This document shows, piece after piece, positions 9,655-19,027 of a DNA stretch of 64,000 bases. The stretch comes from UBA3478 sp965662045. GTDB taxonomy: Bacteria; Bacteroidota; Bacteroidia; Flavobacteriales; Flavobacteriaceae. Position 1 is the stretch's first letter, and every line of letters begins with the position of its first letter. The stretch lies in NCBI GenBank assembly GCA_965662045.1, contig CBFIGE010000002.1:124001-188000 (forward strand), read 5' to 3'. The notes beneath the pieces are model-generated. The model did no database searches. It was not told the DNA's origin and saw only the letters and a list, made by a program, of their open reading frames with translations. The position numbers were made by a program, and so were the translations under genes.

Positions 9655-10875
9655 TTAGGCAGGTGGGTTGATAGTCGATATTGACCCACCTGTTGTTGTT
9701 TTCAAAACTATGCTGTCATTTGCTCTAAGCTCACCAATGGGTTTGTGTGAAACGTAAATTACAGCACTTTCACTTTGTTCTACATATGTATTTATCAATT
9801 GGTGAAGCTGCGATTTACTTTGTGTATCTAATCCGACAGCAGGTTCATCGAGAATTAATAGTGAGGGATGTTTAATCATAGCTCGTATAATCATAATTAG
9901 TCGCTGCTCACCTGTGCTAAGATGTTTAAAATACCGATTTCGAAGTGAATCCCAGCCCATTCGTTCAATCCAATTGTGTGTAGATTGAACTTCTAAATCA
10001 CTTGGTTTTCGGTACATTCCAATGGCATCTTGAAACCCTGAACAAATCATATCAAAAACCGATTTCCTTTTGGGATAACTCAGAATAGTTGAAGGGGAGA
10101 AGTAACCTATTTTCTTTTTTATATCCCATACGCTTTCTCCACTTCCTTTAGGACGATCAAATATTGTTATATCCTGTCCGTAGGCTTTTGGGTTATCTCC
10201 AATAACCAAAGATAAAAGGGTGCTCTTTCCACTTCCATTTGGCCCTACGAGCTGCCAGAAGCTGTTTTTTTCAACAGTCCAATTAATACATTTTAAAATA
10301 GCCTCATTTCCATAGGAAAGCTGAATGTTCTTCAATTCAAAAATTGTTTGAATGTCTTCTTGATTTGCAATGAATTTATTAAGTGGTAATTCAAATGTTT
10401 TTAAATTACTTGTATGACTGAAATTCTTAAGGGTTTGAATGTTTGCGATATAGGTTGATTTTTGTCCGTCAAAAACTTCGATTTTATCCCAACTAATTTG
10501 TTCAAAGCAATCTTGTACTTCAGTGCTGATTAGTGTAATACTGCCTCTGGTTTGATATTTTTGCAATTCTGATCTCAGTCGTAATTCTCTTTCTGTATCA
10601 AGGCTGTCAAAAGGGTTGAGAAGCACTAGTTCTTTTGGCTCTTTGGAGATTAAATAGTGAAAGAATGCCCACTTTTTTTCGCCACTGCTATAGGTAGAAA
10701 ACAGTTGTTTTTCTTTGGTCTCAATATGAAAATCATTTTTTTGATATCGTTCAGATCGTTCTGCAAATTTCGCTATACTATTGAGATCAAAGATTGGTAA
10801 GGACGGGTCAACGTCTATTTGTTTTAAAAGGTTTGTTGTAAAGGTGTAATCGACAAGTATAAATCTATTTTTCAT
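9655..10875 (-). CDS. ABC-type ATPase with two nucleotide-binding halves, first half degenerate
   Basis: The 406-aa soluble protein resembles ModF/PhrA-type tandem ABC ATPases. The C-terminal half is complete: Walker A GPNGSGKST at residues 211-219, signature LSTGEQ at 319-324, Walker B LLILDEP at about 339-345 and switch His in YVSHKP. The N-terminal half keeps a signature-like YSSGEKK (62-68) and a Walker B-like LVLLNPFDSLD (83-93) but shows no Walker A. No membrane segments are present. I chose the ATG at 10875, which overlaps the DUF192 gene by 11 bp; the longer frame would run far into that gene. It is the last gene of the lgt-DUF192 cluster. Substrate or target is unknown. Confidence 0.8.
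   Translation of the reverse strand: MKNRFILVDYTFTTNLLKQIDVDPSLPIFDLNSIAKFAERSERYQKNDFHIETKEKQLFSTYSSGEKKWAFFHYLISKEPKELVLLNPFDSLDTERELRLRSELQKYQTRGSITLISTEVQDCFEQISWDKIEVFDGQKSTYIANIQTLKNFSHTSNLKTFELPLNKFIANQEDIQTIFELKNIQLSYGNEAILKCINWTVEKNSFWQLVGPNGSGKSTLLSLVIGDNPKAYGQDITIFDRPKGSGESVWDIKKKIGYFSPSTILSYPKRKSVFDMICSGFQDAIGMYRKPSDLEVQSTHNWIERMGWDSLRNRYFKHLSTGEQRLIMIIRAMIKHPSLLILDEPAVGLDTQSKSQLHQLINTYVEQSESAVIYVSHKPIGELRANDSIVLKTTTGGSISTINPPA
9660..9692 (+). terminator. Hairpin between convergent secDF and ABC ATPase
   Basis: A 9-bp perfect inverted repeat, CAGGTGGGT at 9660-9668 and ACCCACCTG at 9684-9692, lies within the last codons of the minus-strand ATPase gene. On the plus strand it is followed by a T-rich but interrupted tract (TTGTTGTTTTC), so it may end the secDF transcript. 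The loop is long (15 bases), so confidence is moderate. Confidence 0.4.
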
Positions 10876-11371
10876 CGAAATAGTTAAATGAGAAATCATC
10901 CCCGACCTTAATGTTGAGTTGATCGGTAAGGCCTGCATTCACTTCAAAAACGTACATGGATGGAATGACAGAGCTGATGGAACTCAGATCTAAAGGTTTG
11001 GCATATTTGTGGATGTGAACAATTTCAGCTTTATCATTGGCAAAAATTAAATCTAAACCAATATAGGTGTTTTTCATGTAGAAGTTTAAAGGTCTTTCTG
11101 TGGGAAAAATAAAGAGCATCCCTTGATTATCTTTCATGCTTTGCCTGTCCATCAAGCCTGTTGCTCTTTGGTAATCGTCATCTGCAATTTCTATGGAGAA
11201 CTCGTAACTCTTTTGCTCACCTTTAGAATTTAACTTTAAGTTGCCTTCGTGTACGAATACACGATTGATTTTGCTGGGTTTTAGTTGAGTCTTACTGGAT
11301 TGTTTGCAGCTTATTGATGTAAGTGCGATTAGACTTACAATCAAACTAAAAATCTTATTTTTTAACGGCAT
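10865..11371 (-). CDS. DUF192 family lipoprotein
   Basis: The 168-aa product starts with a hydrophobic signal and lipobox LTSISC, so it is a predicted lipoprotein. The mature part is the DUF192 fold, with GLMDRQSM, MLFIFP, FYMKNTYIGLDLIF and a C-terminal YVFEVNAG motif. The biochemical role of DUF192 is not established. Its start overlaps the lgt stop by 17 bp and its stop overlaps the ABC ATPase start by 11 bp, so the three genes are almost certainly cotranscribed. The gene directly following the lipoprotein-modifying Lgt is itself a lipoprotein, though that is probably coincidental. Confidence 0.88.
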   Translation of the reverse strand: MPLKNKIFSLIVSLIALTSISCKQSSKTQLKPSKINRVFVHEGNLKLNSKGEQKSYEFSIEIADDDYQRATGLMDRQSMKDNQGMLFIFPTERPLNFYMKNTYIGLDLIFANDKAEIVHIHKYAKPLDLSSISSVIPSMYVFEVNAGLTDQLNIKVGDDFSFNYFDEK

Positions 11372-12341
11372 TGTTAATAGATTTACCGGCTCTTGGTTTA
11401 AACATGAGGTATAAACCTCCTAAAACAAGAGGAATACTTAGCCACTGACCCGTGGATAGTAATCCTAGGCTCTCTTCAAATCCTCCTTGACTCTTTTTGA
11501 AGTATTCCACAACAAATCGAAAACTAAAGAAAGAGGCCAACCAAAAGCCAAACATAAATCCTGGTTTGTCTTTTCTGTCTGTTCTTTCGTAGAAGTAAAA
11601 ATAAAGAACTGCAAAAATGATTAAATAGGCGAAGGCTTCATATAACTGAGCCGGATGCCTAAAAGGAATATCTTCAAGAATGCTGGCAAATTGAGGATTA
11701 CTTTCTAGTGCTTTATAGGCTTCATTGATGTTGCTTTCTTTGGTTAACATTTGTGCCCTGTATCCAGGCATATCAGCGCTATCTCTTATAAAGCGTGTTG
11801 CAAAAATGAAATTTTCGTCAACTACTTTTCCATTGATTTCAGAGTTAAAGAAGTTTCCTATTCTAATGAATGCTGCTCCTATAGCTGCGGGTATTGTAAT
11901 TCTATCTATTAGCCAAAGAAAGCTCATGTCTTCAAATTTCTTACTGAAGTAATACAGTGCTCCGATTGCGGCCAATGCCGCGCCATGACTTGCTAGGCCT
12001 GTAAACCCAGTAAATTGGTACCCGTTGATTAGACCAAATAAACTGCTGTTTGGGTTTTCTCTTATCGGTAGTAAAATCTCGATTAGATGTTGAGAATAAT
12101 AGGGCCAATCATAGAAGAATACATGACCTAAACGAGCCCCAAGCATAATTGACAACACACAATAAACAAAAAGGGAATCTAATCGTTCCAAGGGCTTTTT
12201 CTCCTTTACAAAAACCGATTTCATCAGGTACCACCCTAATATAAAGGCAGCGATCCAAAGAGAATTGTAATATTTAATTTGAATAACACCAAGGTTAAAT
12301 AAGGTATCGTTGGGGTTCCAATTAAAACCGAGAAAGTACAT
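11355..12341 (-). CDS. lgt: Prolipoprotein diacylglyceryl transferase
   Basis: The enzyme transfers diacylglycerol from phosphatidylglycerol to the lipobox Cys of prolipoproteins in the inner membrane. The 328-aa protein has about seven hydrophobic segments. The Lgt signature is visible as FIRIGNFFNSEINGK, and the early motifs YNSLWIAAFILGWYL and GARLGHVFFYDW match the family, as does RHPAQLYEAFAYL. It is slightly longer than E. coli Lgt because of an insertion in the periplasmic region after the signature. It heads the lgt-DUF192-ABC cluster, 52 bases downstream of yidD. Confidence 0.96.
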   Translation of the reverse strand: MYFLGFNWNPNDTLFNLGVIQIKYYNSLWIAAFILGWYLMKSVFVKEKKPLERLDSLFVYCVLSIMLGARLGHVFFYDWPYYSQHLIEILLPIRENPNSSLFGLINGYQFTGFTGLASHGAALAAIGALYYFSKKFEDMSFLWLIDRITIPAAIGAAFIRIGNFFNSEINGKVVDENFIFATRFIRDSADMPGYRAQMLTKESNINEAYKALESNPQFASILEDIPFRHPAQLYEAFAYLIIFAVLYFYFYERTDRKDKPGFMFGFWLASFFSFRFVVEYFKKSQGGFEESLGLLSTGQWLSIPLVLGGLYLMFKPRAGKSINNAVKK

Positions 12342-12393
12342 ATGGTATATTTTTCTCTAAAGATAAAAAAAGACTAGCTACAAACTACCTTGT

Positions 12394-12606
12394 TTATGGA
12401 ACGGGATCATGTCCTTGTCCACCCCATGGATGACAGCTCAAAATTCTTTTTATACTAAGTAGACTTCCCTTTCGCACCCCATGTTTTTGTAGGGCTTCAA
12501 CGGCATAAGAAGAGCAGGTAGGTGTATATCGACAAGCTCCTGGAGTATAGGGCGATATACCAACTTGATAAATGCGAATCAGAACAAGAAGAAATTTTAA
12601 AATCAT
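12394..12606 (-). CDS. yidD: YidD, membrane protein insertion efficiency factor
   Basis: The 70-aa protein is a typical YidD: a short hydrophobic N-terminus, then YQVGISPYTPGACRYTPTCS, SSYAVEALQKHG and a CHPWGGQGHDPVP tail. YidD is thought to aid insertion of membrane proteins with YidC. In many bacteria it sits beside rnpA and yidC, but here it overlaps the cysS stop codon by 4 bp, so it is translationally coupled to cysS. Confidence 0.93.
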   Translation of the reverse strand: MILKFLLVLIRIYQVGISPYTPGACRYTPTCSSYAVEALQKHGVRKGSLLSIKRILSCHPWGGQGHDPVP

Positions 12607-14102
12607 TGGTTAAAACTGAAAGAGGTTCCCTCTTTAGAATCCTTAATCTCAATTCCAAGCTGTTTTAATTTATCCCTTATTTCATCAGATTTTTGGTAAT
12701 CTTTATTTTCACGAGCTAAATCGCGTTCTTCTAAAAGCATTTCAACCAGTGGCGAAATTAATTCACTATTTTCCTTTGACGATTTTGGTGATTCAAATTG
12801 AACACCAAGAACATCTGTGGTAAACTCTTTTATTTTCTTTTGTAAGAGATTCAAATCCTCATTGCTGACAGATTCTTTTCCGTCTTTAATAGCTTGTATA
12901 AATTTACAGGCCTCAAATAATTTTGCAATGAGTATGGGGGTGTTAAAATCATCGTTCATTGCAGCATAACAATCAACAATCCACTGTTCGATATTTATTG
13001 AAGAAGTACTAGAGCTAGAGAGGTTTTTTAATAGTTCTAAAGCCTCTGACAATCGTTTATATCCTTTTTCAGCTGCCGCTAATGCGTTATCGCTCAAGTC
13101 TAAAATACTTGTGTAGTGCGCTTGTAGCATAAAAAAACGAACTACGGCCGGCGTGTATGTTTTACTCAACAATTTATTTTCTCCACTAAAAATTTCTAAA
13201 GGATAAATATTATTATCTGTTGATTTTGACATTTTCTTGCCGTTCAATGTCAACATATTGGCATGGAGCCAATATTTTACTGGGTTCTTATCAGTGTGCG
13301 CCTCAGCTTGTGCGATTTCACACTCGTGATGAGGAAATTTTAAATCCATTCCCCCGCCATGAATATCGAATTGATCGCCTAAATATTTACTGCTCATAGC
13401 GGTGCACTCAATGTGCCATCCAGGAAATCCATCTCCCCAAGGAGATGGCCATCTCATAATGTGTTTGGCAGAGGCTTTTTTCCAAAGTGCAAAATCTTGA
13501 GGATTCTTCTTCTCGTCTTGTGCGCTGAGCGAACGTGTTTCAGTTCGCATATCTTCAATATTACGACCACTCAGTTTACCGTAATTATGAGAAGCGTTAA
13601 ATGCGATAACATCAAAATAAACAGAACCGTTTTCTTCGTAAGCATACCCTTTTTCGATAATTGATTTGATGATTTCAATTTGCTCTATGATGTGTCCTGT
13701 AGCTGTGGGTTCTATACTTGGTGCTAAAACGTTAAATTGATTGAGTGTTTGATGAAAATCAACCGTGTATTTTTGGACGATTTCCATAGGCTCTAATTTT
13801 TCTATTTTCGCCTTTTTAGCAATTTTATCCTCTCCTTCGTCTGCATCATTTTCTAAGTGACCTGCATCTGTAATATTTCTGACGTAACGCACCTTAAACC
13901 CTAAGTGGGAGAGGTATCTAAAAATGATATCAAAGGAAATAAAAGTTCTACAATTACCGAGATGCACATTGCTGTAGACCGTTGGGCCACAGACATACAT
14001 ACCCACATATCCTTCTTTTAAGGGTACAAAAGCTTCTTTTGTACCACTTATGGAGTTGTAGACTTTAAGTTCGTTTGCAAACATGGAGTTTGATGACAAC
14101 AT
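12603..14102 (-). CDS. cysS: Cysteinyl-tRNA synthetase
   Basis: This class I aminoacyl-tRNA synthetase charges tRNA-Cys. The 499-aa product has the zinc Cys in YVCGPTVY, the HIGH-like VHLGN, the second zinc cluster in ECTAMS and FPHHECE, and the KMSKS loop. The start at 14102 forms TAATG with the folE stop, arguing for translational coupling; an in-frame Met at 14084 matches homologue N-termini equally well. It is followed by yidD with a 4-bp overlap, giving folE-cysS-yidD. Confidence 0.95.
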   Translation of the reverse strand: MLSSNSMFANELKVYNSISGTKEAFVPLKEGYVGMYVCGPTVYSNVHLGNCRTFISFDIIFRYLSHLGFKVRYVRNITDAGHLENDADEGEDKIAKKAKIEKLEPMEIVQKYTVDFHQTLNQFNVLAPSIEPTATGHIIEQIEIIKSIIEKGYAYEENGSVYFDVIAFNASHNYGKLSGRNIEDMRTETRSLSAQDEKKNPQDFALWKKASAKHIMRWPSPWGDGFPGWHIECTAMSSKYLGDQFDIHGGGMDLKFPHHECEIAQAEAHTDKNPVKYWLHANMLTLNGKKMSKSTDNNIYPLEIFSGENKLLSKTYTPAVVRFFMLQAHYTSILDLSDNALAAAEKGYKRLSEALELLKNLSSSSTSSINIEQWIVDCYAAMNDDFNTPILIAKLFEACKFIQAIKDGKESVSNEDLNLLQKKIKEFTTDVLGVQFESPKSSKENSELISPLVEMLLEERDLARENKDYQKSDEIRDKLKQLGIEIKDSKEGTSFSFNQ

Positions 14103-14779
14103 TAAAACTCAGTTTCGATATTGATGTATTCTAAAAACTCTTTTCGGTATGATTCTTGTCCAAAGACTCCCCCATATTCGGCGGTAACAGTACTTGACGC
14201 AATGTCTCTAATACCTCTTGAATTTACACATAAATGCTTTGCGTCAATCACACAAGCTACATCTTTTGTATTTAAGATGTCCTGTAATTCTTTCACAATT
14301 TGAATCGTCAATCGTTCTTGAACTTGTGGTCTTTTTGCATAATAATCAACTATTCTGTTGATTTTAGAAAGACCAACAACACTTCCTTTGGAGATGTAAG
14401 CGACATGTGCTCTTCCGACTATTGGTAGTAGGTGATGTTCACAAGTTGAATACAAAACAATGTTTTTTTCTACAAGCATCTCGCCATAACTGTACTTGTT
14501 TTCAAAGGTTGAAGAGTTGGGTTTGTGCTCTGGCAATAGCCCTCCGAATATTTCATTGACGTAGGCTTTTGCTACGCGTTTAGGTGTTCCTTTAATGCTA
14601 TCGTCGTCTAAATCCATCCCTAAGGTGTCCAAAATGTCTCGGACGGATTTTTCAATTCTTGATATTTTCTCTTCTTTTGAAATCTCGAAGGCGTCCTTTC
14701 GCAAAGGCGTTTCAGAATTGCTGCTGTGATGGTCTAAATGACTATCATCTTCATTAAAGGTGTTTTCGATTAAGCTCAT
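14102..14779 (-). CDS. folE: GTP cyclohydrolase I
   Basis: The enzyme converts GTP to dihydroneopterin triphosphate, the first step of tetrahydrofolate synthesis. The 225-aa product has zinc ligands Cys113 and His116 in CEHHLLPI and Cys184 in HLCVNSRG, with the usual GRAHVAYIS and RPQVQERLT motifs. The first 30 residues are acidic and His-rich and look poorly conserved. The ATG at 14779 was chosen over an in-frame TTG at 14800. It leads a folE-cysS-yidD group; the later folate gene folP is elsewhere in this window at 26.5 kb. Confidence 0.94.
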   Translation of the reverse strand: MSLIENTFNEDDSHLDHHSSNSETPLRKDAFEISKEEKISRIEKSVRDILDTLGMDLDDDSIKGTPKRVAKAYVNEIFGGLLPEHKPNSSTFENKYSYGEMLVEKNIVLYSTCEHHLLPIVGRAHVAYISKGSVVGLSKINRIVDYYAKRPQVQERLTIQIVKELQDILNTKDVACVIDAKHLCVNSRGIRDIASSTVTAEYGGVFGQESYRKEFLEYINIETEF

Positions 14780-14820
14780 TAAACTGTATTCTGCCCGCAA
14801 AGATAACCAATAAGTGTTAG

Positions 14821-16314
14821 TTACAAATTAAGCGTGTAGGTGAAAACAGCACTTACATTGTTGATTTCAGTTGATGCGGAATTGTTCAAAACTGTGTCGA
14901 AGAAATATTGTTGCTCTTTTCGACTAGATCCGACAAGTGCAAAGTCTATTCTGCTCAAACCAGAGGTGTATCCAATGCCAAAACTATTGACTTTCATTTC
15001 TCCTAAGTTTGAATTTTGTTGAGTGGCACTTTGTCGTTGAATTCCTAATCTGATGCTAATAGGATTTAATTTTAATTCTGATCCAATACGCAAGGTTTGT
15101 GACTGCTGAAATATTGAGCTTACCTGATTATTTTCACTGTCAAAAACTCCTCTTTTATCTTTGAATTTGGCACTTGAATAGTCCGTTGTGCTGTAATCTG
15201 CACTAATCAAAAGGGTTTGTCCAATTACAAAAGCTGTAGATGCGGTAAAAATACTCGGTGTTTTGATTTTGTAATCCTCAAAAATATTAACAATACTATA
15301 GTCGATATAACGCACATCCTCAAAGGCATAATTTGAATTGATAAGCTGAGAAGTCTCATCAGTAAGCTGATAAATTGTTGGTGTTTGATAACTAAGACCC
15401 AATCTAAAAACGTCTTTTATTCTTAGAATTCCTCCTAGGGAAAGGTTTACACCATTTCCTTGGGTGAAAAGGTAATTGTCAAAACTTGCATTTTGTATCG
15501 TGGAATTTGCATTGAAACCATCCTCGGTGATGTAATTAAAACGCTCGTATAAGAGGTCATAAAAGTTGACAGACGCTCCGAGATATAAAACATCTTGGTA
15601 AGCTGTAGAGGCATTTAATGCGTATTTACCTATCCGTCCACGGCTCTCTAATTCAAATCTTTGATTGAGGTTGTCATAATCTGCATTAGAAAAATAAGTA
15701 GTATTCGATGGACTATTCTCATCTGCTTCAATTAGGCCTCCATATAAACCTAAAAAGGCTTGTTGACTACTATACCCTTGTTCGATACCGATGCGCTCGT
15801 AGGCTTCTTCTATGAACTCATCTTCGTAAAGTGATAAATCATTGAGTGGAATTCCATCAGCGAAATAAAGAAAAAATTGATCCATTCCTTGACTACTGCT
15901 ACCTTCTGCGTAGATAGATTGATTGAATTGTTTACTCAAATCATAACTTAGTCCAAAAGCAATTTTATTCCATTTACTTCGATTTGATTCGTACACAATA
16001 GCTCCTCCAGCTTGTGTCATGTCAATATTCCCGCGATTACTTTTGTTTTGTTGTCCACCGAAGTCTGCTATGGTTTTATCATTAAAAAGACTGGCAGTTA
16101 TCGCAAATTGTCCTTGCGTCATTACGGCTGATGCCGCAGGATTGATTTGGGATGCTGAAACGTCTCCTCCAAGTGCACCAAAGGCACCACCCATTGATTG
16201 AAAACGAGCGGTGCCTGAGATGAATTCTCCACTGTAACGGTATAAATCATCAATAGTTTGCCCAGTTAATGAAATAGTCGTGAACAGACTTAAAATGAAA
16301 TATAGCTTTCTCAT
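14821..16314 (-). CDS. OmpP1/FadL/TodX-family outer-membrane transport protein
   Basis: The 497-aa product has a signal peptide (cleavage near SLTGQT) followed by RYSGEFISGTARFQSMGGAF and a GALGGDVSASQINPAA segment typical of the FadL/OmpP1 hatch region. The rest alternates strand-like stretches, ending in a TYTLNL strand. FadL-family barrels carry hydrophobic compounds such as fatty acids across the outer membrane; substrate here is not known. It is followed on the minus strand after 41 bp by folE and preceded by a low-complexity lipoprotein and divergent proS, a neighbourhood that recurs in flavobacteria to my knowledge. Confidence 0.85.
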   Translation of the reverse strand: MRKLYFILSLFTTISLTGQTIDDLYRYSGEFISGTARFQSMGGAFGALGGDVSASQINPAASAVMTQGQFAITASLFNDKTIADFGGQQNKSNRGNIDMTQAGGAIVYESNRSKWNKIAFGLSYDLSKQFNQSIYAEGSSSQGMDQFFLYFADGIPLNDLSLYEDEFIEEAYERIGIEQGYSSQQAFLGLYGGLIEADENSPSNTTYFSNADYDNLNQRFELESRGRIGKYALNASTAYQDVLYLGASVNFYDLLYERFNYITEDGFNANSTIQNASFDNYLFTQGNGVNLSLGGILRIKDVFRLGLSYQTPTIYQLTDETSQLINSNYAFEDVRYIDYSIVNIFEDYKIKTPSIFTASTAFVIGQTLLISADYSTTDYSSAKFKDKRGVFDSENNQVSSIFQQSQTLRIGSELKLNPISIRLGIQRQSATQQNSNLGEMKVNSFGIGYTSGLSRIDFALVGSSRKEQQYFFDTVLNNSASTEINNVSAVFTYTLNL

Positions 16315-16335
16315 AGGTTATACTAAAAATTGGTT

Positions 16336-17445
16336 TTATTGATTGTTTGATCTTCCTCTGGATGAAGAACTTCTTCCAGAACTACTGCTTCTCGACGAGC
16401 TGCTTGAAGACCTCACTGCTGAACCTCTTGAAGAAGAACTTCTTGAACTCGAGCTATTGTAACTCCTATTATTCGAAGGTCTATTAGAAGATTTGTTATT
16501 ATTTGAACTTCTAGATGACCTAGAATAATTTTGAGTTCCACTAGAACGATTACTGTTTTGGTACGAACTAGGCCTTGAACTTCGAGATTCAGCTCTGCTT
16601 CGAGAATTCAAAGTTGAATTTGAATTTGAATAATTTCTTTGACCCGAATTTGTTCTCCAGGATTCGCTTGAGCTTGACCTACTTCGAGTATTGTAATCGT
16701 AAGAATTACGGACAGGTTCTCTCTGGGTTCTTCTGTAATCCGTAGTTCGATTTGATCGGGTTGAAACTGATCTCGAATTCAAGTAATCCGTGTTTGATCT
16801 ACCTCTATTAGCGTTTCTGTAGGTCGCTTTAGAACTAGTACTTGCTCTTCTCGATCTGTTCAAGTTTCTTCGATAAAAACGGTCCCAGTATGAGTTGTTA
16901 TATACGTAGGAGTCATACCCCCATCCCCAAGCATTGTAGCGGTAAGGATTGAAGAAATACGGATTTCTGTTCCCTCTCCACGACCAATAAGGTCCTCCCC
17001 ATCCACGATAAACGTTCCAAGGATTATACCAACCATATCCGAAAAATCTACCATTATAAGTCCAGTGATCATATTGATTCATGTAGTCGTAGAAGAATGG
17101 ATCATATCCGCCCCATCCCCATGCAGGACTATTGTAGACATTGATGCTTACGTTTTGTGCATTTTGTCCCCATCCTGGATTACTTTCACCTGTGTAATTA
17201 TCAGAATTGGTAATTTCGTATTCGGTGTTATTATTCTCCCATTGGGCGGCTTTTCCAGCAAAATAACTACTGTAAAATGATGAGCCATTAGAATAAGTCT
17301 GATAGGCGCTGTTGTCGCTTCGGACATAAATTCCATCTGACACATAAGATGCTGGATAGTATGAAACACATGACTGAAGTACAACGAATGCGCTTGTTAA
17401 AAGCATAAAGTATGCAAAACGGGTAGTAAAATTGATTGTTCTCAT
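16336..17445 (-). CDS. Low-complexity lipoprotein, aromatic/Gly-rich then Ser/Arg/Asn-rich
   Basis: No known catalytic domain is visible. The 369-aa product begins with a lipoprotein signal (lipobox LQSC). A short folded-looking region is followed by a central block dominated by Trp, Tyr, Gly, Asn and Phe, and then a long C-terminal tail made almost only of Ser, Arg and Asn with RSSSS-type runs. Such a tail is probably disordered and strongly basic. The ATG at 17445 was chosen because it puts the lipobox near residue 26. The gene lies divergent to proS. A surface or envelope role is inference; I cannot assign a function. Confidence 0.7.
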   Translation of the reverse strand: MRTINFTTRFAYFMLLTSAFVVLQSCVSYYPASYVSDGIYVRSDNSAYQTYSNGSSFYSSYFAGKAAQWENNNTEYEITNSDNYTGESNPGWGQNAQNVSINVYNSPAWGWGGYDPFFYDYMNQYDHWTYNGRFFGYGWYNPWNVYRGWGGPYWSWRGNRNPYFFNPYRYNAWGWGYDSYVYNNSYWDRFYRRNLNRSRRASTSSKATYRNANRGRSNTDYLNSRSVSTRSNRTTDYRRTQREPVRNSYDYNTRSRSSSSESWRTNSGQRNYSNSNSTLNSRSRAESRSSRPSSYQNSNRSSGTQNYSRSSRSSNNNKSSNRPSNNRSYNSSSSRSSSSRGSAVRSSSSSSRSSSSGRSSSSRGRSNNQ

Positions 17446-17535
17446 AGGCGTTTTGTTATTGTTGTACAATTTAAATTTAATTAGTTTTACCAAACTATTA
17501 TGTTAAATGGCAAACTTTATGCCAAAACGATTTAA

Positions 17536-19011
17536 ATGAGCAAAAAACTTACAAAAAGAGTTGAAGATTACTCAAAGTGGTACAACGAATTGGTTGTAAA
17601 GGCAGACCTCGCAGAAAACTCGGGGGTTCGAGGATGTATGGTAATCAAACCCTATGGATATGCAATCTGGGAGAAGATGCAAGCTGCCTTGGATCAAATG
17701 TTTAAAGATACAGGGCATCAAAATGTATATTTCCCATTATTTATTCCAAAATCTTATCTGAGTAAAGAAGCTAGTCACGTAGAAGGATTTGCAAAAGAGT
17801 GCGCTGTTGTAACACATTACAGATTAAAAAATGATCCAGATGGAGGAGGTATCATTGTAGATGAGGACGCTAAATTAGAAGAAGAACTCATTGTAAGACC
17901 AACTTCTGAAACTATTATCTGGGATACCTATAGAAGATGGATTCAATCCTATAGAGATTTACCTTTATTGCTCAATCAATGGGCCAATGTCGTTCGCTGG
18001 GAAATGCGAACTAGATTGTTTTTGAGAACGGCAGAATTTTTATGGCAAGAAGGGCATACTGCACATGCTACTAGGGAAGAGGCTTATGAAGAGGCTGAGC
18101 AAATGATGCGCGTTTACGCTGAATTTGCGGAAAAGTTTATGAGTGTTCCGGTAATTCGAGGGTTAAAATCAGAGAGCGAGCGATTTGCAGGTGCTGAAGA
18201 AACTTTTTGTATTGAAGCGCTTATGCAAGACGGAAAGGCTTTACAAGCTGGAACGTCTCATTTTCTAGGTCAAAACTTTGCTAAGGCTTTTGATGTTAAG
18301 TTCGCCAATAAAGAAGGAAAACAAGACTATGTATGGGCCACCTCTTGGGGTGTTTCTACAAGACTCATGGGTGCACTTATCATGACCCATAGTGATGACA
18401 ATGGATTAGTGCTACCCCCTCTTTTAGCTCCAATTCAGGTAGTTATTGTCCCCATTTATAAAGGAGAAGAACAATTAGCACAAATAGCTCAAAAAGTACT
18501 ACCTCTCAAAGAAGAACTTCTAGCCCAGGGGGTTTCTGTGAAATTTGATGATAGAGATACCTTTAAACCCGGTTATAAGTTTAACGAATACGAGTTGAAA
18601 GGTGTTCCGGTTCGGATTGCCATTGGTGCTAGAGATTTAGAGGCGGGTACATTTGAACTTGCTCGTCGAGACACCTTACGTAAGTGGACTGTTGATGCTG
18701 ATCAGGTCATCGAGGCTGTGCAGACGACCTTAAAGGAAATGCAACAAAACCTATTTGACCAGGCCTTAGAATTTCAAACGCAAAATACACGGGAGGCCAA
18801 TTCTTATGAAGAATTTAAAGTGCTCATCGAATCTCACGGAGGATTTATTTCTGCCCATTGGGATGGGTCTGCAGACACGGAAGACCGCATAAAAGAAGAG
18901 ACTAAAGCCACTATTCGCTGTATTCCTTTAAATCAAAAAGTAGAGGATGGACAATGTATTTATTCTGGAAATCCTTCAAAAGGTCGGGTACTTTTTGCTA
19001 AAGCTTATTAA
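17536..19011 (+). CDS. proS: Prolyl-tRNA synthetase, archaeal/eukaryotic type
   Basis: This class II synthetase charges tRNA-Pro. At 491 aa it lacks the editing insertion of the E. coli-type enzyme and matches the shorter archaeal/eukaryote-like ProS (type 3). Motif 1 region QNVYFPLFIPKS, motif 2 NVVRWEMR...FLRTAEFLWQEGHTAH and motif 3 TSWGVSTRLMGALIM are visible. The anticodon-binding domain is followed by a C-terminal zinc-type domain with IRCIPLNQ and GQCIYSG ending in FAKAY. It is divergent to the low-complexity lipoprotein and precedes two tRNA-Glu genes. Confidence 0.96.
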   Translation: MSKKLTKRVEDYSKWYNELVVKADLAENSGVRGCMVIKPYGYAIWEKMQAALDQMFKDTGHQNVYFPLFIPKSYLSKEASHVEGFAKECAVVTHYRLKNDPDGGGIIVDEDAKLEEELIVRPTSETIIWDTYRRWIQSYRDLPLLLNQWANVVRWEMRTRLFLRTAEFLWQEGHTAHATREEAYEEAEQMMRVYAEFAEKFMSVPVIRGLKSESERFAGAEETFCIEALMQDGKALQAGTSHFLGQNFAKAFDVKFANKEGKQDYVWATSWGVSTRLMGALIMTHSDDNGLVLPPLLAPIQVVIVPIYKGEEQLAQIAQKVLPLKEELLAQGVSVKFDDRDTFKPGYKFNEYELKGVPVRIAIGARDLEAGTFELARRDTLRKWTVDADQVIEAVQTTLKEMQQNLFDQALEFQTQNTREANSYEEFKVLIESHGGFISAHWDGSADTEDRIKEETKATIRCIPLNQKVEDGQCIYSGNPSKGRVLFAKAY

Positions 19012-19027
19012 AAAATTAGACAACTTA

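Noticed and set aside
10876..10938. Longer N-terminus for the ABC ATPase
   Set aside because: It would extend the overlap with the DUF192 gene to over 70 bp and adds no conserved motif such as a P-loop.
16336..16700. Repeated GAAGAACTT-like stretches as a repeat array
   Set aside because: They are codon-level repetition for Ser/Arg-rich tail of the low-complexity lipoprotein, irregular in length and without spacers.
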